Below, piece by piece: positions 50,950 through 53,400 of a stretch of DNA of 53,400 nt. A model generated the notes under the pieces. That model did not search any database. It saw nothing but the letters and a program-made list of their open reading frames with translations, and was not told the origin of the DNA. Source of the DNA: Firmicutes bacterium ADurb.Bin248 (GTDB lineage Bacteria > Bacillota > Clostridia > Christensenellales > CAG-138). How positions within the stretch are numbered: position 1 is the first letter of the stretch; each line of letters starts with the position of its first letter. The stretch covers positions 1 to 53,400 of the forward strand of contig MWBW01000014.1 of the NCBI GenBank assembly GCA_002069725.1, read 5' to 3'. A program made the position numbers and the translations under genes.

Positions 50950-51816
50950 ATGTCCACACAGATAGCCAATCAGGCCATACTCTCCTACCGCTGCGGCGAA
51001 ACCGCATGCAGCGTCGCCTCGAACATCGCCACGGCCAGCCTGCGCGGCCCGCTGTCGGCGCGGCTCGCGGCGCTCGAGACGACCTACCGCGCGGGACAGG
51101 AGCTGGCGCTTTATCTTATGCTCGAAAACGTCGGCTCGTCGGCGCTGTCGAACATCGCGCTCGCGGACGACCTCGGCGCGTTCACGCTGCCTGGCCCCGC
51201 TACCGTGACTCCGCTCGACATCGTGGGCACGGCGCGGCTTTTCATAGACGGAAGGTTCATCGCGCATCTGACGCCCGAATTTGCCGGCGACGGCGCGCGT
51301 TTCTCCATTTTGAGCCTGCCCGCCGGCGCGAACGCCCTCGTGCTCTACAAGGCGCGCGTCAACAGCTTCGCGCCGCTCGCGACGGGTTCGACCATCACGG
51401 TAAACGCCGTCGCCACAGCGCCGGGCATCTCGGAGGGCGTGCTTTGCTCGCTCACGCTGACCGTTGCGGATTACGCGGATGTGAGCATACTAAAGGCCAT
51501 GTCCCCGAACCCCGTCGTCGAGGGCGGCGCGCTCACCTGCCAGTTTACCATCTACAACTACGGCAACAGCCCCGCCGAAGACCTCGTGCTCAGCGACCAG
51601 TTTTCGCCCGCGCCCCTGACCATCTCCGTCGCGGCGGACGGCGCGCCCATAAACAACGCGTGCTTCCGCTACAACGAAGGCCACTTCATCTATCCTCAGG
51701 CGTGCAGCGGAATGGCGCCCAGCGTTCCCGCGGCATCCTTCACCCAGGACCCTGAAACCGGCTTTGTCGCCGTCAATCCCGGCATGATGCTCCTCACCGT
51801 CACCGGGATTATCTGA
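50950..51816 (+). CDS. DUF11-type repeat protein, unknown function
   Basis: 288 aa, no signal peptide or membrane helix. Two beta-sandwich repeats are suggested by parallel segments: AGQELALYLMLENVGSSALS / NIALADDLGAF and EGGALTCQFTIYNYGNSPAE / DLVLSDQFSPA. This is the DUF11 pattern. GAAAGAGGTG lies upstream of the ATG at 50950. A spore-surface role is possible because of the sigma-K-like promoter and because such cytoplasmic DUF11 proteins recur in spore formers; this is inference only. Confidence 0.72.
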   Translation: MSTQIANQAILSYRCGETACSVASNIATASLRGPLSARLAALETTYRAGQELALYLMLENVGSSALSNIALADDLGAFTLPGPATVTPLDIVGTARLFIDGRFIAHLTPEFAGDGARFSILSLPAGANALVLYKARVNSFAPLATGSTITVNAVATAPGISEGVLCSLTLTVADYADVSILKAMSPNPVVEGGALTCQFTIYNYGNSPAEDLVLSDQFSPAPLTISVAADGAPINNACFRYNEGHFIYPQACSGMAPSVPAASFTQDPETGFVAVNPGMMLLTVTGII

Positions 51817-51893
51817 ACAAATCATCCTCCTTGACGAACGGGCCGCCGCGCGCTCCGCGCGGCGGCCGTGTTGATCGGCACGCAATTGTTTTT

Positions 51894-52853
51894 TCAAATT
51901 TTTCGGAGGTTCGCAAGGATTTCTTCCGTAACCGGGACATCCCCATGCTTCAGGCTCAGCACGGCCGCGCCCTTGACCGGCGCGTCGAGCTCGGGCGGCA
52001 CGAGCGCCATGCCTTCTTGCGCGAGCAGGCGCGAGAGCGGCGCGTCGACGAGCGCGCCCGCGAGGAAGGTGCCCCCGGCGCACGCGACGGGCACGGGGGA
52101 CGACGCGAAGCGCAGCTTTTTGCGCGCGCCGTGCGCGAGCAGCGCGAGCTCGGCGGCGGCATGCCCGTAGAGCGCGAGGGCTTCGGCGTCCCCGCGCTGC
52201 GCCGCGCGGGCGGCGATAGGCTGCAGCGCGGCGATCGCCTTCCTGCCCCTCGAAAGGTTGCGCACCTCCCACGCCATGAGCGCGTATGCGGAATCAACGC
52301 CCAGTTCCCTTGCGAACTCCTCGTAGAGCGGCCCGCGCGGGAGCCTGCCGTCGTCCTGCTTGCAGAACAGCCCCATCGCACGGTAGCCGATCCAGCAGGC
52401 CGAGCCCTCGTCGGAGAAGGTCGGGCTGTAACCGCCGCAGCGCGCGAGCGCGCCGTCCTCGCCCATGCCGCAGGCGATGGAGCCCGTGCCGGAAACGACG
52501 GCGATGCCGGGCTTGCCCGCGTGCGCCGCGTAAAGCGCGGCGAGCGAATCGTTGGCGACGAGCGCGCGCGGGCAGAGCGCGCCGAGCAGCCCGAAAAGCG
52601 CGGCGTCCCCCTCGGGATTTTCGCCGACGCACGCGAGGCAGAAAGCCGCGGCGCGAAGTTCCCCGCGCGAAGCGCCCGCGCGCGAAAGCAGCGCGTCCGC
52701 GCCCGCGAGCAGCACGCGCGCGGCCTCGTCCACGCCCAGATCGCACCAGGCGGAAGGCCCCGTTTCATACTCCGCCCTGAGGTAACCCGAAGCGTCGTGG
52801 AGCGCAAATCTCGTCTTGGTGCCGCCGCCGTCCGCCGCGAGGAACAAATCCAT
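51894..52853 (-). CDS. BadF/BadG/BcrA-type kinase, N-acetylglucosamine kinase-like
   Basis: 319 aa. ATG at 52853 with GAGGAG 6 nt upstream. Phosphate-1 loop DGGGTKTRFALHD (8-20), adenosine side GTGSIACGMGEDG, and FSDEGSACWIGYRAMGLF typical of GlcNAc kinases. It probably phosphorylates an amino sugar with ATP. Divergent from a ROK-family regulator 109 nt away, which suggests sugar-dependent control. The exact sugar is not readable. Confidence 0.88.
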   Translation of the reverse strand: MDLFLAADGGGTKTRFALHDASGYLRAEYETGPSAWCDLGVDEAARVLLAGADALLSRAGASRGELRAAAFCLACVGENPEGDAALFGLLGALCPRALVANDSLAALYAAHAGKPGIAVVSGTGSIACGMGEDGALARCGGYSPTFSDEGSACWIGYRAMGLFCKQDDGRLPRGPLYEEFARELGVDSAYALMAWEVRNLSRGRKAIAALQPIAARAAQRGDAEALALYGHAAAELALLAHGARKKLRFASSPVPVACAGGTFLAGALVDAPLSRLLAQEGMALVPPELDAPVKGAAVLSLKHGDVPVTEEILANLRKI

Positions 52854-52886
52854 GCAATTCTCCTCAAAAAACCGCGCTTTGCGCCC

Positions 52887-52935
52887 TTTACAAGCCGTGC
52901 GCGCATGATATAATAAACTAAGTTAATTAAATAGT
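52887..52935 (+). promoter_or_regulatory. Promoter and AT-rich dyad ahead of the ROK gene
   Basis: TTTACA (52887-52892), 16-bp spacer, TATAAT (52909-52914). The following stretch has an approximate dyad ACTA-N11-TAGT (about 52917-52935), a plausible ROK operator between the divergent genes. Confidence 0.5.
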
Positions 52936-52961
52936 ATTCCATTCCGGCTTCGTTTTCAAGT

Positions 52962-53400
52962 ATGCGCGCATATACGGCACAAAAACTCAAATCGGAGAAC
53001 CGCGTGCAGGCCTTCCACCTGCTCGCACAGCGGCGCGTGCTCTCCAAAGCGGACCTCTCGGGCGAGCTTCGCCTGAGCGCGCCCACGGCGAGCAAGATCA
53101 TCAACGCCTTCCTCGACAAGGGCATCGTGCGGGAGGTTTCCGCCCCGTACGAGGGACTCGGCCGTCCGCCCTGCCCCGTGGAATTCGTCGCGGGAAGCTA
53201 CTTCTACGCGGGCATCGTGCTCGAGGGCGCGTATATGAAGGTCGGACTCGCGGATCTCGCGGGCGAACTGCTCGCCGTGCGCTCGTTTCCGCGCGGGGAG
53301 CGCGCGCTCGAGGCGCTCATCCGCGACATGGCGGGCGCGCGCGTGCTGGAGCTTGCCGGGGAGGCGGGGGTCGATCCCGCGCGCATCATGGGCGCGGGGC
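52962..53400 (+). CDS. ROK-family transcriptional regulator, partial
   Basis: ATG at 52962; the frame is open to the window end, so about 146 residues are visible. The N-terminal winged helix (ENRVQAFHLLAQRRVLSKAD, then LSGELRLSAPTASKIINAFL and DKGIVREV) is followed by a GRPP-type linker and the beginning of the sugar-kinase-like ROK domain (FYAGIVLEGAYMKVGLADLA). NagC/XylR/Mlc-type repressors have this layout. No good ribosome-binding site precedes the ATG; a GTG at 52 nt downstream with GGAG would cut the first helix, so the ATG is kept. Probably controls the divergent kinase. Confidence 0.85.
   Translation, partial: MRAYTAQKLKSENRVQAFHLLAQRRVLSKADLSGELRLSAPTASKIINAFLDKGIVREVSAPYEGLGRPPCPVEFVAGSYFYAGIVLEGAYMKVGLADLAGELLAVRSFPRGERALEALIRDMAGARVLELAGEAGVDPARIMGAG

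Overview
The window looks like a chromosomal segment of a GC-rich, anaerobic, endospore-forming member of the Clostridia (Bacillota). The signs are the S10-spc-alpha gene order with a KOW protein between map and infA, zinc-type S4 and S14, a T-box leader, an alpha/beta-type small acid-soluble spore protein, a desulfoferrodoxin, and a lysine-to-butyrate fermentation operon. No rRNA, tRNA, CRISPR array, prophage or transposase was seen.

Layout. 1-526: a MerR/TipAS-type regulator running off the left edge, with its own promoter-operator. 742-1038: a small Cys-rich metal-binding protein. 1103-3504: an iron-uptake locus (feoA-feoA-feoB-small Cys-rich membrane protein) divergent from an iron-type DtxR repressor. 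Three identical-armed palindromes (GTTAG-N6-CTAAC) lie in it. The feoB gene has lost most of its membrane half. 3550-4320: an unknown membrane protein. 4389-20043: 31 genes of the ribosomal superoperon, all on the minus strand, from a consensus promoter at 20249-20277 (rpsJ first) to a terminator after rplQ. 20044-20599: leader, promoter and short interspersed repeats. 20600-24365: hisS-aspS-trxA behind a T-box leader. 24404-24627: a small XRE regulator whose frame is broken at an A-AAA-AAG slippery site. 24770-25206: superoxide reductase with its promoter.

25373-36797 is the most interesting part: an 11-gene minus-strand operon kal-kce-kdd-kamA-kamD-kamE-crt-hbd-acd-etfB-etfA. It encodes nearly the whole path from L-lysine to crotonyl-CoA and butyryl-CoA. 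It is preceded by a consensus promoter and a lysine riboswitch. The 3' strand of the riboswitch P1 helix can be taken over by a 14-bp terminator hairpin, which predicts an ON switch (lysine turns on its own catabolism). The reactivase genes for the B12-dependent aminomutase, kamB and kamC, are not in the operon. They lie 14 kb away behind a transketolase (46199-50664).

36794-40974 is a pyroglutamate/D-glutamate module: two genes matching the two halves of animal D-glutamate cyclase, followed by pxpABC (5-oxoprolinase). It is probably transcribed from a promoter that gives a leaderless mRNA. 41137-46125 holds a spore protein gene, then asp23-fakA-like-recG and an O6-methylguanine-DNA methyltransferase. 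50950-51816 is a DUF11 protein with a possible sigma-K promoter. 51894-53400 is a BadF-type sugar kinase divergent from a ROK-family regulator cut by the right edge.

Together the accessory genes describe an amino-acid-scavenging anaerobe. Lysine and glutamate derivatives are catabolised, butyryl-CoA is made through acyl-CoA dehydrogenase/Etf, and ferrous iron is taken up under DtxR control. All calls come from reading the sequence and translations by eye; no database search was run.
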